Notes: generated by a model not told the origin, from the sequence alone. Shown: positions 24,030-36,350, numbered from the stretch's first letter. The stretch: DNA of 64,000 nt from Castanea sativa (GCF_040712315.1 NC_134022.1:5208001-5272000), one strand, 5' to 3'. Numbers and translations: made by a program.

Positions 24030-24190
24030 CCGCTCCTCTCCCCCCCTCTCTCTCTAAAAACACCTACTACTCCGCCCTTCTCTCTCTCTATCTCTCACTA
24101 AACAGTTAACAGTTAAAAAGTCTGTTAATACCATCATCATCATCTGCAGAACTGGAAGAAGGGTGGATTGTTTGTAATAAAGTGCATGGA
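24030..24190 (+). promoter_or_regulatory. Likely 5' leader of the MYC2-like gene
   Basis: The sequence is rich in CT runs (24038-24055, 24080-24096), common in plant leaders. I see no convincing TATA box in the 150 bases above it. The limits are not shown by the sequence. Confidence 0.35.
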
Positions 24191-26314
24191 ATGACAGATT
24201 ACCATTTAACGACGACGACGGCAACAACAACAACAACAACGCCAATGAATCTTTGGACCTCAGACGACAACGCATCGGTCATCGAGTCTTTCATGAGTTC
24301 CGATCTCTCAAATTTTTGGCCACCACCTCCTTCCCAGCAGCAGCAACAACCTCAGCTCCATCACCAGATATCTTCTGCAGCTTCGACCTCAGCACCCACG
24401 CCCACGCCCGGGCCCATCGTCTCTCAATCGCAACCCTCCGTTGCTCTCTTCAACCAGGACACGCTCCAACAACGCCTCCAAGCTTTAATCGAAGGTGCGC
24501 GCGAGAGCTGGACCTACGCTATCTTTTGGCAGAGCTCCTACGACTATTCCAGCGGCGCCACTGTTTTGGGTTGGGGTGATGGGTACTACAAAGGCGAGGA
24601 CGATAAGGCCAAATCCAAAGCCAAGAACAAAGCTTCGTCGTCTGCGGCGGAGCAAGAGCACCGGAAGAAAGTCCTCCGAGAACTCAATTCTTTGATTTCT
24701 GGGTCGGCAACCCCGGCTACTGATGATGCTATCGACGAGGAGGTCACCGACACTGAATGGTTCTTTTTGGTGTCTATGACTCAGAGTTTCGTTAATGGCG
24801 GCGGTCTCCCCGGTCAGGCTTTTTTCAATTCCAACCCGATTTGGGTCTCCGGAGCCGACCGCTTAGCGAGCTCGCCGTGCGAACGGGCTCGCCAGGGCCA
24901 GGTTTTCGGGCTCCAAACCATGGTTTGTATACCCTCTGCAAATGGGGTTGTGGAATTGGGATCCACGGAGGTGATTTTTCAGAGCTCGGATCTGATGAAT
25001 AAAGTCAGGGTTTTGTTCAATTTCAACAGCCTGGAAATGGGTTCTTGGCCAATCAACGACCAGGGCGAAAACGACCCGTCTGCGCTTTGGCTTAATGACC
25101 CGACGTCGACTCCGCCGGTGACGACGGCGACGACTGAGATCAAAGACTCGTTGAATACCAATAGTACTGTTACTGTTCCATCGGTTCCAGGCGCCACCGC
25201 AACCGCCACCACCAACAACCTCCAGATTTCAAAGGAGATTCCGTTTGAGAATCCCAGTTCGAGTAGCTTAACGGAGAATCCAAGCGCGATTCATATCCAG
25301 AACAGCAGCCAGAGCCGCCAGCAACAAGCGCAGAACCAGGGGTTCTTTACCAGAGAATTGAACTTTTCGGAATATGGGTATGACAACAGCAGTGTTGTGA
25401 AGAATGGGAATAATAATAATAATAATTCAATTTCGACGATGAAGCCTGAATCGGGTGAGATTTTGAATTTCGGGGAGAGCAAGAGGAGCTATAATGTTTC
25501 AGGTCATTCCCAGTTCGCGGCGGAGGAGAGTAACAAGAAGAAGCGGTCGCCGACTTCGAGAGGTAGCAACGAAGAAGGAATGCTGTCTTTTACATCGGGT
25601 GTCATTTTGTCGAGCGGTTGTGTGGTAAAGTCGAGTGGCGGTGTCGGCACGGCCGATTCCGATCATTCAGACCTCGAAGCTTCGGTGGTGAAGGAGGCTG
25701 ATAGTAGCAGAGTCGTAGACCCGGAGAAACGGCCCCGGAAACGTGGTAGAAAGCCCGCTAATGGCAGAGAAGAGCCTCTGAATCATGTGGAAGCAGAGAG
25801 GCAGAGAAGAGAGAAGCTTAACCAGAGGTTCTATGCCCTCCGAGCTGTGGTCCCAAATGTTTCTAAAATGGACAAGGCATCACTCCTCGGTGACGCTATT
25901 TCGTACATAAACGAGCTGAAAGGGAAGCTTCAGAGTACGGAGTCGGAGAAGGAAGAGATGCAGAAGCAATTGGATGCAATGAAGCAGGAATTGGCAAGCA
26001 AAGACTCACGCTCAGGGCCGCCACCTTCGCTTCCTGATCAAGACCCAAAGATGTCGAAGTTGATAGATTTGGATATCGATGTGAAGATAATCGGATGGGA
26101 TGCGATGATCAGGATCCAATGTAGTAAGAAGAACCACCCCGCCGCGAGGTTGATGTTGGCGTTGAAGGAGCTAGACTTGGATGTTCACCACGCCAGTGTG
26201 TCGGTTGTGAATGATTTGATGATTCAACAAGCTACGGTTAAGATGGGGAGTCGGTTTTACACGCAGGACCAGCTCAGGCTAGCGCTATCAGCCAAAGTTG
26301 GCGATTGCCGATAG
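24191..26314 (+). CDS. MYC2: MYC2-like bHLH transcription factor
   Basis: A single-exon gene of 707 residues. MYC2-type proteins bind G-box DNA and run jasmonate responses; JAZ repressors and the mediator subunit MED25 bind the N-terminal region. The N-terminus opens [10 protein letters not shown], then [12 protein letters not shown]. The bHLH-MYC_N domain (about 90-285) has [34 protein letters not shown] and [14 protein letters not shown] basic patch, [10 protein letters not shown] (about 515), is a likely nuclear signal. The bHLH (about 527-577) carries [17 protein letters not shown] with the His-Glu-Arg contacts of G-box binders. An ACT-like C-terminus follows (about 620-707). The frame is open three codons further up, but from a GTG; the first ATG is 24191. 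The middle region is rich in Thr, Ser and Asn. The gene looks intact. MYC4-type paralogues are the alternative. Confidence 0.95.
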   Translation: MTDYHLTTTTATTTTTTPMNLWTSDDNASVIESFMSSDLSNFWPPPPSQQQQQPQLHHQISSAASTSAPTPTPGPIVSQSQPSVALFNQDTLQQRLQALIEGARESWTYAIFWQSSYDYSSGATVLGWGDGYYKGEDDKAKSKAKNKASSSAAEQEHRKKVLRELNSLISGSATPATDDAIDEEVTDTEWFFLVSMTQSFVNGGGLPGQAFFNSNPIWVSGADRLASSPCERARQGQVFGLQTMVCIPSANGVVELGSTEVIFQSSDLMNKVRVLFNFNSLEMGSWPINDQGENDPSALWLNDPTSTPPVTTATTEIKDSLNTNSTVTVPSVPGATATATTNNLQISKEIPFENPSSSSLTENPSAIHIQNSSQSRQQQAQNQGFFTRELNFSEYGYDNSSVVKNGNNNNNNSISTMKPESGEILNFGESKRSYNVSGHSQFAAEESNKKKRSPTSRGSNEEGMLSFTSGVILSSGCVVKSSGGVGTADSDHSDLEASVVKEADSSRVVDPEKRPRKRGRKPANGREEPLNHVEAERQRREKLNQRFYALRAVVPNVSKMDKASLLGDAISYINELKGKLQSTESEKEEMQKQLDAMKQELASKDSRSGPPPSLPDQDPKMSKLIDLDIDVKIIGWDAMIRIQCSKKNHPAARLMLALKELDLDVHHASVSVVNDLMIQQATVKMGSRFYTQDQLRLALSAKVGDCR

Positions 26315-26730
26315 TCTTTTGAAGCCATACTAGAATTGGATGACAAGCAAAGCATTGTTGTTGGAGGGTGAGAGCTCAAAAATAAGGAAGACTAATAGGG
26401 TCAGAGATTCTTTGCTAAGTGGTGTTGAGGAGTTCTGGGACATTTTAAGGCTCCCGGGAGCTGAGTGCAGCTCTGTAATATACACTGTTCTACTTTTGTT
26501 ATTTTTGGTAGTCTTTTGATTAGTATAATCTGGGTTGAGAGATTTTGTTTTAGTTTGAGGAGCTCAAGTAGTGAACAGTTTTTCAACTTCCAAGGATGAA
26601 CATGTATAGCTCCCATCATGGTGAAATTAGCCATAGCACTTTTTTTGTGTTCCATTTTTCTTTGTTGTTTATGTGTAATGTGTATATATGTATTATGTTA
26701 GTAAATTGAAACTGAATGAAGTTTCTGGGC
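26315..26730 (+). other. Probable 3' UTR of the MYC2-like gene
   Basis: T-rich sequence after the stop, with candidate plant poly(A) signals around 26660-26720 (tgtaatgtgtatatatgtat, aactgaatgaag). The end is inferred. Confidence 0.4.
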
Positions 26731-26774
26731 TTAATGGATGTCTATCAGTGATTATACATTATTTTTTAAGGATC

Positions 26775-26836
26775 TTCTCCATGTTATATCCTTATCTTTT
26801 CTGTGTTCTCCATGTTATATCCTTATCTTTTCTGTG
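26775..26836. repeat. Perfect 31-base tandem duplication
   Basis: Two identical 31-base units beginning ttctccatgttatatcc. Exact identity suggests a recent event. Confidence 0.95.
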
Positions 26837-29800
26837 TCCAGGATCATAGCTCGTTTCAGTTATATGTTGGATTGCAACACTGTTATTTGGTGTAGTTCTG
26901 CATGTATATGAACCGAGTCAGTTTTTAACAACTGCATAAGTGGGAACTTTGTGTTGCACTTTCTGTGGTTCTCATTGTAAAGATTGCATCGTGGTCCTGG
27001 TAATCAGAAACCCAGATCAGCCAGAGTTCATTTGTGCCTTAAAAGCCATGTGAAAAATGGACTAGTTAGTGATAAGGTCATTTATTGTACTCTTATTTTC
27101 TTTTGTATATTTTTTAATGAATATCATTAAGGAGTGTGGTCCGAACTTAGTCTAAAGCTTTGGATTGAGTGTTTTGAGTGGCTGTACAGACTCATTAAAA
27201 ATTATAACACCAGATTTTTGGGATACGAAACATTATTCATTTATACTACACCTAACTTCCTTCATTTTGAGATTAATTCAAAAGAGGTAAACGAATAAAT
27301 GACCCTTTCAAAGCAGTTAAAAGCTTCATTCTAGTTTGAGGCGTGGTAAGTAGGCTCCCTTTTTTGGTTAAAGCCTTTGGCAGATGACACCATTTAACAT
27401 GCATTAAATTGGATCCTCTTGTTACTTATTTATTTTCTTATTTTTGTTGATGTGAACTTGTGGCATTTGTTGAACTATGAAGTCTGAACACCATAAATGT
27501 TACAACTGGATTCTACTGTTACACCGACTTTCATCATTATGTAGGAAATGCTAATTTAATTCTATCATTTTACTGCCTACTCTATATTTTAATGGTGTAC
27601 AAATTTGGAGTTGTGAAACATCAAAAACACCGGATGAAGTTGGTTTGCCTGATCTTTACTCTGCTGGTCTTCACTGGGGCTTCAAAGTAGCTTAAGTAAA
27701 GATGCTGCTTATGGATCCATCTTCTTTTCTGTTCCAGTTTGCTATTCTGTCTTGTTTATTGCAAGAAAATTTGGAGGTGGTGATAGAAGTTGAGATTGCC
27801 CCTCAAATTTGGAGGAATTGAAGCATTAAACATTGCATATTGAGTGCTACTGTTCACTAAGTGCTACTGATGCTGTTTAGTTTGATGTTAAGATGCAGGG
27901 TTCGTTTGTTATTATTATTATTAGTGTTGAAGCTCTAATTTGTATTGGCGATCTTTGTTTGTTGAGCCTTGCTGTTTTTGTTTGTGTTTTTTTGGTTCTT
28001 TTTTATTGCGCTCTTGCTGGGATGTGCAAGTGTATAGTTGTGTTTGCAATATATATATATATAAAGATTCTATTTGGAATAATAATACTTAATGATTCAC
28101 CAAAATAAATAAAAGAAAAGACATTACTCTTCTTCTTCTTCTTCTTCTTTTTTTTTGAGAATAGAGAAGGCATTACTTGTGTTTACTGTTTATGGCTCTT
28201 CAGTCTCCCTTGAAACAGTTAAGCAAATTCCAGCCCGGTTGTGCAAGACAAGTAACTCCTTAATCTAGTATGATCTATACATTATAGTGTGAGGTACATC
28301 AAATTCCATCCAGAACTCCTATTTTTATTGGTTGGGCCTTAATAATAAACCTTGAACTGGGCTATTAAGTAGTAGAATGGAGAAAATTTTGTGAATTTAA
28401 CACTTGTATTGTATGGTATGGGGAAACTTTCTTTGCCAACCATGTGGCTGTCTTTATCAGTTGCTTTCTTACTTTAGCCCCTACCCATGTCAAAATTGCC
28501 TTTTTTCTCTTCAATCTTTGGGGCTCACCCCTCATGTGGGAGGAGGGTGCATTGCACCCAGAACATATAAGAATTAACCCTTCTTGGAAAGAATGTTAGA
28601 TTCCTGCTTACAAGTACGCGCAAGAATGTTAGATGCCTATTAACAAGTACACCAAGAACAAAATGAAGAAGATACTGAATAGTGGACTCAAGAAGTCACT
28701 GTGTGACACAAAACTCACATGTAAAAACAATGGCTAAAACAGGTACCCAACCCAATAACTACTTTTCCAGCAAATATGTCCCAAACCCTTTGTCGATTCT
28801 AATTGTTGCTTCCTTACCTCTCACTCACTAAAGGACTTCTGTTCTAGTTTTCACTCATTTACTTTAGCGACAGTACATCCATCCCATATGGTAACTCTGG
28901 GTACATAATCATTTCTTAGTTGTCGAGTAATTCTAACTTTTAGAAAAATTGTTGCATAGTGAAGATGAAATAAGATACCATAGCTAACTCCATTGCTGTA
29001 TAATGTGGATTAAGGGAATATAAATTCTCTGTACCACATTTTGTGTTCTATTTTATGTTTCACCGTTCATAACTTTTCATGTGTTTATTTATTTATTTAT
29101 TTTTTATTTTAAACTTTGGATATTTTATAAATAAAGTTAAACAAATATGTACATTGTGATTAGTGAAATATAAAGTGGAACATAAAAAATAGTACATAAG
29201 ATTTGTATTCGAATTAAGGGCTTGATAACTTTGCCTAATAATAATAATAATAATGAAGTAATACTAATGTCACATAAAATGATACAATTTGTACCAATGT
29301 GACAAATTGTGAATGACAACACCTCTACCATTCACGGGTTACCAATTATGCAATTTTATGTACCATCATCATTACTCATAAGTCATAATACTGCAAAAGC
29401 GAGCGTGGGTCCTAGATTTTATAAGATGTAATCCTAAAAAATTAATCGGTGGTCCAAAGAAAATTAGGTACAGATAGAATTTAATTTTCAAAATTGTAAA
29501 GGTGAGCGATCCCAGTCATTTGATGGTTGTAAGCCCAAGATTTTTTTTTTTTTTTTTTGGAGAAACGTAAGCCCAAGATAATGCTGCAAGATTCCACTAT
29601 TGAGTAATTACTAAGTACTAATTAGGAATCTTTCTCATTTTTTATTTTATTTTTCATGGGGGCTCCATCAATAATAATAATAAAAAATATTTTTAAAAAT
29701 AAAAAACTTGCAAAAGAAATAATTCTATTCACCTCACACCTAGAGAAAACTAAGTATTGATTCTAAAATAAAGTTGGTCAGCGGATATTGCGGACCTAAG

Positions 29801-29900
29801 GTATTTTACTATTTTTGTAATATTAATATTGTCATATACTAATCTTGATTATTCCTTACGTTTTTGTTTTTTAGGAAACGGTTATTCCTTACTTAATGAA
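26837..29900. other. Intergenic DNA
   Basis: T-rich, transcript-like in places (27000-28000), but with no sustained coding frame. A CTT microsatellite lies at 28126-28148 and an ATA run near 29238-29253. Confidence 0.5.
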
Positions 29901-30010
29901 GGGTCTGTTTGGATACCGTTAATTTTGTTGAAAACTAAAAATACTGTTACAAATAATTTAAACACTAGCTGATTTTTTTTGGGGCTCATTACTGTAGCTT
30001 CAGCTGAAAG
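29901..30010. mobile_element. GTCCGTTTGG-family fragment, copy 3
   Basis: It starts gggtctgtttggat and contains 'gttgaaaactaaaaatactg' and ggggctcattactgtagctt, as in the copy at 56403. I cannot find the other end. Confidence 0.45.
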
Positions 30011-31195
30011 TATTTAAGCTACGCATTTTTACTTTTATTTATTCTAAATTTCACTCCTCTCTCACTCTAACGCCTGTCTTCGAGAAGAGAAATCCATGCC
30101 CACTAGAGAAATCCACGAGGAAAAGCTCAGAAGAGAAATCCACGAGGAAGACAACCCAGTCTGACCCCGGCGAAGTTTGAGTTCCCTAAGAGAGTACTCT
30201 TTCTTCCATAAACCCATTTCACGCCTCTTCCAATTTCACTTGCTGACCCATCTGTTTAATTCAAGTTAGCTTTATTATTTTGTGGCTTTCTTTTCTAATA
30301 TATATATTTAGTAATGTTTGAATTGTTGGAATTTAACGTAAATTGTTCTACTTTGCTTTTATTTTTTTTGTTCTAAAATGGCCTATTGAGGTTAAGAGCC
30401 TAATCTTTTAAGCTTGTTTTATGAATATATGACTAGAAATTAGAATACAATGAAGAGGGTTTTTTAATTTTTGGGTAAATGGGTTTTTGAGTTTGTGAAT
30501 TGTGATGGTGTTTGATATTTAACTGCTACATGTTTAGTTATTAAATGTGTGTTTGTGTGGTAGGGTTGTTGGTTTCAGCTACAGAGGCTTCTGGTGGGTC
30601 TTCCAAAAAGGTATATTATTAATATTTTGAAAATTCTATTGTTGGATTAAATATTCTCTATGTTCTTAATATACACATCAAATTTTGTGTTAGTGGATGT
30701 TAATTACTATGTCATCCATAAACTCATGTTTTGCATATCATTTTTAAGTTAAAATCCTTTTAGGTGTAATATTTTATGATGAGATGGTTATTAATCTCCG
30801 ATTACCTTGATATTTTGAAGGCATAGAGAGTATAACAAGGCAATATAATCCAACTGTTGATTTTTCAAAATACTTGTTCAATAAAATATTATGGAGCGGT
30901 GTAATAACATTGCAAAGAGTTAGACCAATTGTAACTTGAACCTTTGAGTTAGTATTGGAAGGGGAGATAAATATGTTTCATGAGTTGTGGTCCCTAGCTG
31001 ATTGTGCTACCTCTTGGGGTTGTGAATATGATTAGTATTTTGGTTATGATTTTTTGAGCTCTGTAGGAATTCTAACTGAGCAACCAAGCAAAAACTCTAC
31101 CCTTTAGCTCGAGTGGTGGAATTGTGTGAGTTTGTTTATGTGATGTTTGTGTAAACTGATTACCAGACCTATCAAAAAAAAAATATAAACTGATT
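30011..31195. other. Unassigned DNA, perhaps part of a DNA transposon
   Basis: It contains a repeated agaaatccacgaggaa segment (30100-30152), and no long frame. It may belong with the CACTA-like end at 31245. Confidence 0.35.
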
Positions 31196-31245
31196 ACAAA
31201 CGCGGCTGAAAAAAACGCGGCCTAAGACCCGCGTGTTTTGTAGTG
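31196..31245. mobile_element. Possible CACTA-type transposon terminus
   Basis: The stretch holds repeated aacgcgg units (subterminal-like) and ends ttttgtagtg, which is CACTACAAAA on the other strand. CACTA (En/Spm) elements end this way. No partner end was found upstream. Confidence 0.4.
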
Positions 31246-31699
31246 ATAGAACGCTAAATTATTGTTGCAATCCTCATTTTAATTGAAGTGCATAACTTAC
31301 TATTAGGGACGGTTAAAGTCAAAAGAAGAGAAAGCATTTAGATATACAATATGTGTGAGAGCTTGGAGTGTGTTGATTTATGCTAGTTGTACTGTCTTCT
31401 AAGTTCCAAGACTTATAGCCGATGAACTAAAAGGCATTTGTAAGTTGTAACTACTCATAGGACTTCCAAGACTCATAATGTTTGAGAAGAATTATGTAAA
31501 TATTGCCCAATTGCTATAATTCTTGAGCTTTCAGCTTTCATTCAACCACATTGGGAGTTGTAGGTCATAAGTATTAGTGGTTGGGAATTTTTGGATTATT
31601 TACTGAGAGGGACATGCATTGGCACTTTTGTTGGATGGTTTACCTTGTTATCTTGCTTCTCTTACTTGGAGTAACCACAACCTAGTATCACTTGAATTT

Positions 31700-32071
31700 A
31701 ATTATTTTTTGGAGTAACAACACCCACAGCGGCACCGGCACCACCGACAAGGATTGTTCCGGCGGCGAAGAGGAAACCACCAGCCGACATAGTTGCCGCC
31801 GCAGGGAGTATCGTGGCCAAGAGAGATTGAACAGAGAGAGATATCAGTGGAAGAGGAGAGAGAGAGAGAGAGAGACAAAACGCAATAAAATAATAATTTT
31901 CAAATTTATGATTGTTGTCTGTACCGTGACATTTTTGCAACGGTACTGTAGCAATGTGGTATAATGTTTGAGATTTGGAATATCTGATAAAGCTCCGTTT
32001 TTGTGTTTGGTGTGCAAAATGTGCCAAATATTTGGCATTTGGCACATTTAGCACATCTGCTACGGATGCTC
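31700..32071. mobile_element. Probable MITE remnant related to the one at 23161
   Basis: The right end, read on the other strand, is gagcatccgtagcagatgtg and is followed by taa, like the element at 23161. A GA microsatellite lies at 31855-31876. The left end is not clear. Confidence 0.4.
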
Positions 32072-32164
32072 TAATAGTTTTTATTTTAGATGGGACAAGC
32101 TAATAGTTTTTATTTCAGAACAATGAGGTTAAAAAAGAAATAAACAATAATGTTTATTTTTTGC

Positions 32165-32238
32165 GATTGGTGTCGTGGTTTGATGATAAAGAACTATTAT
32201 CAGGAACAGACGTTATATGTTGAAACCCTCTAAAAAAA
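32165..32238 (+). mobile_element. tRNA-derived SINE, 5'-truncated, copy 3
   Basis: Only the 3' half is present: gcgattggtgtcgtggttt, then gatgataaagaactattatc and ttgaaaccctctaaaaaaac with an A-tail. Confidence 0.65.
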
Positions 32239-32774
32239 CAATAATGTTTTTTGAAAAGAAAAATAAATAATAATATAAATATGGTCATGACTAATCACAA
32301 TGCTCTATTCATCAATATATCCTTGATGCGTGAAAATATTATATAGTCCTACTTTGAAAATTGCAAAGAAATTTATCGAAAATAATAATAAAGACAACTG
32401 GAGCAGAAACATAACAAAAAGTTAAGGCTTATCCTCCACCGGGGTAATACAGACAAAACTCGGGGGAAATGACCTGGGCCAATTTATGGGCCGCTTTATT
32501 TGCTTTGCAATGAAAACCCCGTTAACCTGGGCCTTGGATCCTTCAATGCAAAGCTTAGGATCATTTTTATTTTATTATATTTTATGGTTGAGGTAAAAGA
32601 TAGAGAATCACTTTTCAAATTTCAATCATTAGGTTAATAAGGTTTTAGGATAAAACTTAAATACAAATATACAATACCTTAGGCACAGTATATTAGATTC
32701 TCCAATTGAATTCAAACATTTAGTTATTTTGAATTTAACGAAGTATTTAAATTCTTATTTTATTGGTTAATGTG

Positions 32775-32969
32775 GAGTCCGTTTTGCAACAGCTTATTTA
32801 GTTGAAACTAAAATTTTTTTGCTAAAAGAGATAAAATTAAAAGCTAACTGAAATAGTACAATGTGACCCATGAATAATACCAAAAAGTGTAATGGGACCT
32901 ATGAATAATAGCAAAAATAAACTAAATAGTAAAAAAAACTGCATTTTTTAGCCAATACCAAATGCAACC
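32775..32969. mobile_element. GTCCGTTTGG-family element, copy 4
   Basis: It starts gagtccgttttgcaacag and ends accaaatgcaacc. The inside (aactgaaatagtacaatgtg, cctatgaataatagcaaaaa) matches the reverse complement of the copies at 12176 and 21025. Confidence 0.55.
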
Positions 32970-33838
32970 ATAATCAAGTATTTGAATTCAGTTAGTTATA
33001 TCCACATTATAATTATCATTCAAATATAGTGAATAGATTAATCTAGAATTAGGACCATGATTGTCTAAATTTTGTATTTAATTTAGGTACACCCAATAAA
33101 CATCTCCATACTTTTATGATATATATAGATAAGAAGATAACTATAACTACCCACTAATCCATTATATTTAGATTAGACATTAATTCGAACAATGGTTAGA
33201 CATTATAGATAAATATTAGCCTCGATTGGATGAAGTGTAGCACTAAAAATTACTTTGAGAACTTATCACATCCCACAAATGCCAATGCCACCTGTACACA
33301 CGACATTATTTGACATCCTTAACATGTAACTGCAATTCTATGCAACCAAATGGATGATCAGCACATAACTGTACAATTGGATAAATTGATCATTGGTTAC
33401 ATATTGAGTAGACACAAAATTATCGGGATCAGCCCAAATTAGAATCGGATAAGCTCTCTTTTCGGGTGTCAATAATAGGAATTCAAATGCTCTGTAACCA
33501 TTTTTAGTGAAAAATAAAGTAGATCACAATAAGTGGTATAGAAGATTTGTAGTCTAATAATAGCAAGAAAGAAAGAAACAAATATTTGGTCGTAGTTTTT
33601 CCAACCAAAAACCGCAACGAAGATAGATATCTATTTATATGTATTCCAATCCCTTCATCCTCTCCTATTCTCGCTTAAAAGCTTCAATCCTCAAACTATC
33701 ATGTGATTTCCGACCTCCCTCTCCAGAACCTCCGTGCGTTCTCATTGAACGACCCTTGAGAGGAAGCTTTTAATCTTCAAAGAGCTTAATACAATTTCTG
33801 GGGAGACATATACAATTTCAACAACATCAACAACAACC
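32970..33838. other. Intergenic DNA and leader of the next gene
   Basis: The part from about 33650 looks like a promoter and leader: tatctatttatatgtatt at 33627-33644 could act as TATA, followed by CT-rich text and 'aacaacatcaacaacaacc' directly before the ATG. Confidence 0.4.
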
Positions 33839-34216
33839 ATGAATCTAAATTGCCTTAGCCGCAAGTTAATGCATGGTAATAAATCGGACTCGGATTGTGG
33901 TGAACATGACAGAGACAAATCTGGCAGAAGACTATTTAATTCAAAGGCTGAGGGAATAAGCTGGTCAGGGTATTTGTACATACCTATGAGTATTCCACCA
34001 CCCTACAAGAAAATGAGAAGTAATACAACTAGGTCTACAAAGATGAAGGTGAAGACAGGTCATTGTCAGAAACATAAGTCAGGACCTCTTGAATTTAAAA
34101 GCAGCAATGATGAACCGAGGTTGGTAAGGAGCCGTGGGATGAGGAGGGATTGGAGCTTTGAGAATTTGAGACAGGGGGATGAGAAGAAAGGCAGAAAATT
34201 CGGATTACATACCTGA
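33839..34216 (+). CDS. Small basic protein of unknown function
   Basis: A 125-residue open frame whose ATG sits in a good plant context (aacaaccATGAA) after a leader-like stretch. The protein begins MNLNCLSRKLMHGNKSD and is rich in Lys, Arg, Ser and Asp. It has a hydrophobic-aromatic patch, SGYLYIPMSIPPPYKK (residues about 43-58), and a C-terminal MRRDWSFENLRQG. No signal peptide, membrane segment or known domain is visible. T-rich sequence typical of plant 3' UTRs follows the stop. It faces the gene at 35835. I do not recognise it with confidence; gene status is inferred from the leader, the start context and the non-repetitive composition. Confidence 0.6.
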   Translation: MNLNCLSRKLMHGNKSDSDCGEHDRDKSGRRLFNSKAEGISWSGYLYIPMSIPPPYKKMRSNTTRSTKMKVKTGHCQKHKSGPLEFKSSNDEPRLVRSRGMRRDWSFENLRQGDEKKGRKFGLHT

Positions 34217-34842
34217 ATATTTCTCTTTTGCTTATCTTTCTTCTTTTCTTTTTCTTTTTTGACTAATTTGTTGGGCTTTGGTATTGTTTATTTATTATTA
34301 TTATTTTTTTGAGGAGAGGATGTTCTTTCCTCTTATAGGGGTGTTGTCTATTTATTTGTTTGATTATTGAAGATTACATGCAGATGCACTGTTTGCAGTC
34401 TAATCCAGAAGGTGGAATGGATGTACTTGTAAAATTGTCTTGTTTAAAATGCAAAACAAGTGCCTTTGTAAACATTTCTTGCTTGTTATTTGTGTTACTT
34501 TCTTCTTTTTTCTGCTTTCATATTTTGCATTTTTTTTCCATCTTATCCAGACCATCCCTTTGTATCATGCATTAGGAACAAAGATTTTGGACTATTATAT
34601 TGGTTGATGAAGAGTTTGACAATTATATGCGTTTTCTAGTAATATATGTATTATTTCTTTCATAATTTGGGGTTTTTATAGTTCTGTAGGATCCACGTAA
34701 CGAGAGACAAGATGCATAAGACACATTCTTCTAGATATGGATATGGAGGAGATACACACCCAACCATGATTCCACTAACACTAGTTATGAGATAGCCTTG
34801 GACAATATAACGCACCTGCATCTAAATCTCCCCAATATTCAA
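34217..34842 (+). other. Probable 3' UTR and intergenic DNA
   Basis: T-rich sequence after the small gene's stop, with no other coding signal. Confidence 0.35.
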
Positions 34843-35199
34843 GGAAATTACATTTTACCCCTTAAAACTATATATCATTTTACACTTACCTTCCTAAACT
34901 ATGAGAAAACACACTTACCTCCTAAATGATGTGAATACACATTTTACCTCCCTAAACTATACTCCCCTTTAAACTTACCACCTAAACTATGAGTATACAC
35001 ACTTACTTTTCTAAGCAATTACCATAAAGTGTTACACAAATGATAGTTTAGGCCTTTAAGGGGATAGATATATTCTCATAATTTAGGAAGACAAGTGTTA
35101 CACAGATAATAATTTAAAAGGAATAAATGCACATTCTCATAGTTTAAGACGGTAAGTGTAAAGGGGTATAATTTAAGAAGGAAAAGTGTAATTTTCCCC
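34843..35199. mobile_element. Foldback MITE with long inverted repeats
   Basis: The left arm, ggaaattacattttacccct through aaactatgagaa (about 65 bases), is matched by the reverse complement of the right arm (from ttctcatagtttaagacggt to 35199). Inside, cacttacct(c)cctaaactat segments recur several times on both arms. Most of the element could fold into one hairpin. Confidence 0.8.
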
Positions 35200-35834
35200 A
35201 ATACCCTTGGCTCATTTCCCACATAAAAAGATAGATGAAGAATAAAATAAGGGATACATTGAAAGCACTTCATGCTTCCTTAAGATCAGAGTTATGGAAA
35301 GGGAGTATCATAACAAGAAGCCTTTTACTAGGAAGTAATACAAATTCCAGACACACCAATTATGCACTAATATATTATCAAAATTTGACATTAAATGGAA
35401 ATTTTGTTTCCCATACACACGCAAAGATATGCAGTCAGATGCGAAATAAATGTGAAATCCACAACAAACATGAACTACACTTAACATCATGACGGAACAT
35501 GGAACAATTTTCATGAACAAAGATCTTACTTTAACATCATACATTACGATCATTCTTGATTATTATACTGACATCTAACTAATGCGGACTCACAACTCAG
35601 ATTGTCATTGGCATTGTTATCCTTCTCGCAGTAACCTAGTGGTACCTCTAGTAGGCATATTTTAAGTGTCTTTCTTCATCTGCAACAGCAATCGCAAAGG
35701 CTGTAAAAGTGACCAAAAAAATAAAAGAAACTAACAAAAGTTTTCTCCAAAATCATGACTGGAGTCGGCACAAGAGAATTTTTTGAGCCATTACAACTTC
35801 TGAAAAGCAACATATTCGGGAGGTCTCTGATACT

Positions 35835-36350
35835 CTAGCATTTTTTCTTTCTTGCATCTGCTTTCCAGTCTCTACGACCAACTGTAGTTCTATGTGTTTC
35901 AGAACTGGCCAGGCTATGAGATATCTCAGAATGACAATCTCTTTTTAATGATGGTTCTGCCTTGATTCCATAGGTAGAGCATGGTGTCTGACTTTCACCA
36001 GTTAATGTAACAGTAACATTAGATATGACATCTTGATCCTTAGAAGTGTGGGCCTTTCTTGCATCTTTTTTCCAATCTCGTTTACAATGCACCCGGGTCA
36101 TACAAGGGCCATGAATCACATTTTGTTGCAAATCTACCTGTGAGGGAGTTGACTGATTTAGAACACTAGACTTCTTGATTTCTTCTTCTAGCCGTTTCCG
36201 GGCCCTGTACCTACGTTGCCGTTCTCGGTTCTTCAGGCGACGAGTTGTAATGTCAAGACGGCCTCTAGCAGTGCGTTGTATTTGATCCATGGGCTTCATC
36301 ATAAAGTTATCTAATGTTCCAGTCACATTCATATTTTTCCCATTTTCCAT
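35835..36350 (-). CDS. Small protein with bZIP-like basic region
   Basis: A 171-residue protein. Residues about 30-55 read GRLDITTRRLKNRERQRRYR then ARKRLEEE, which fits the bZIP basic-region pattern Asn-x7-Arg (NRERQRRYR). No leucine heptads follow, so dimerisation as a bZIP is not supported. A motif occurs twice: CKRDWKKDARKA (about 90) and GRRDWKADARKKKC (the C-terminus). Neither a signal peptide nor a membrane segment is seen, and the charge suggests a nuclear place. Upstream on the same strand, 36453 down to 36370 has gtaag...aaagcag borders and could be an 84-base intron in the leader. It points toward the gene at 33839. I recall similar unnamed plant proteins but cannot name this one. 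Confidence 0.75.
   Translation of the reverse strand: MENGKNMNVTGTLDNFMMKPMDQIQRTARGRLDITTRRLKNRERQRRYRARKRLEEEIKKSSVLNQSTPSQVDLQQNVIHGPCMTRVHCKRDWKKDARKAHTSKDQDVISNVTVTLTGESQTPCSTYGIKAEPSLKRDCHSEISHSLASSETHRTTVGRRDWKADARKKKC

Noticed and set aside
24182..24190. GTG-initiated extension of the MYC2-like frame by three codons
   Set aside because: Plant nuclear genes rarely start at GTG, and the ATG at 24191 gives the usual MTDY start of MYC2 proteins.
31698..32054. Minus-strand frame of 118 residues with a Gly/Ala-rich end
   Set aside because: It lies in a probable MITE remnant and includes a GA microsatellite translated as Ser-Leu.
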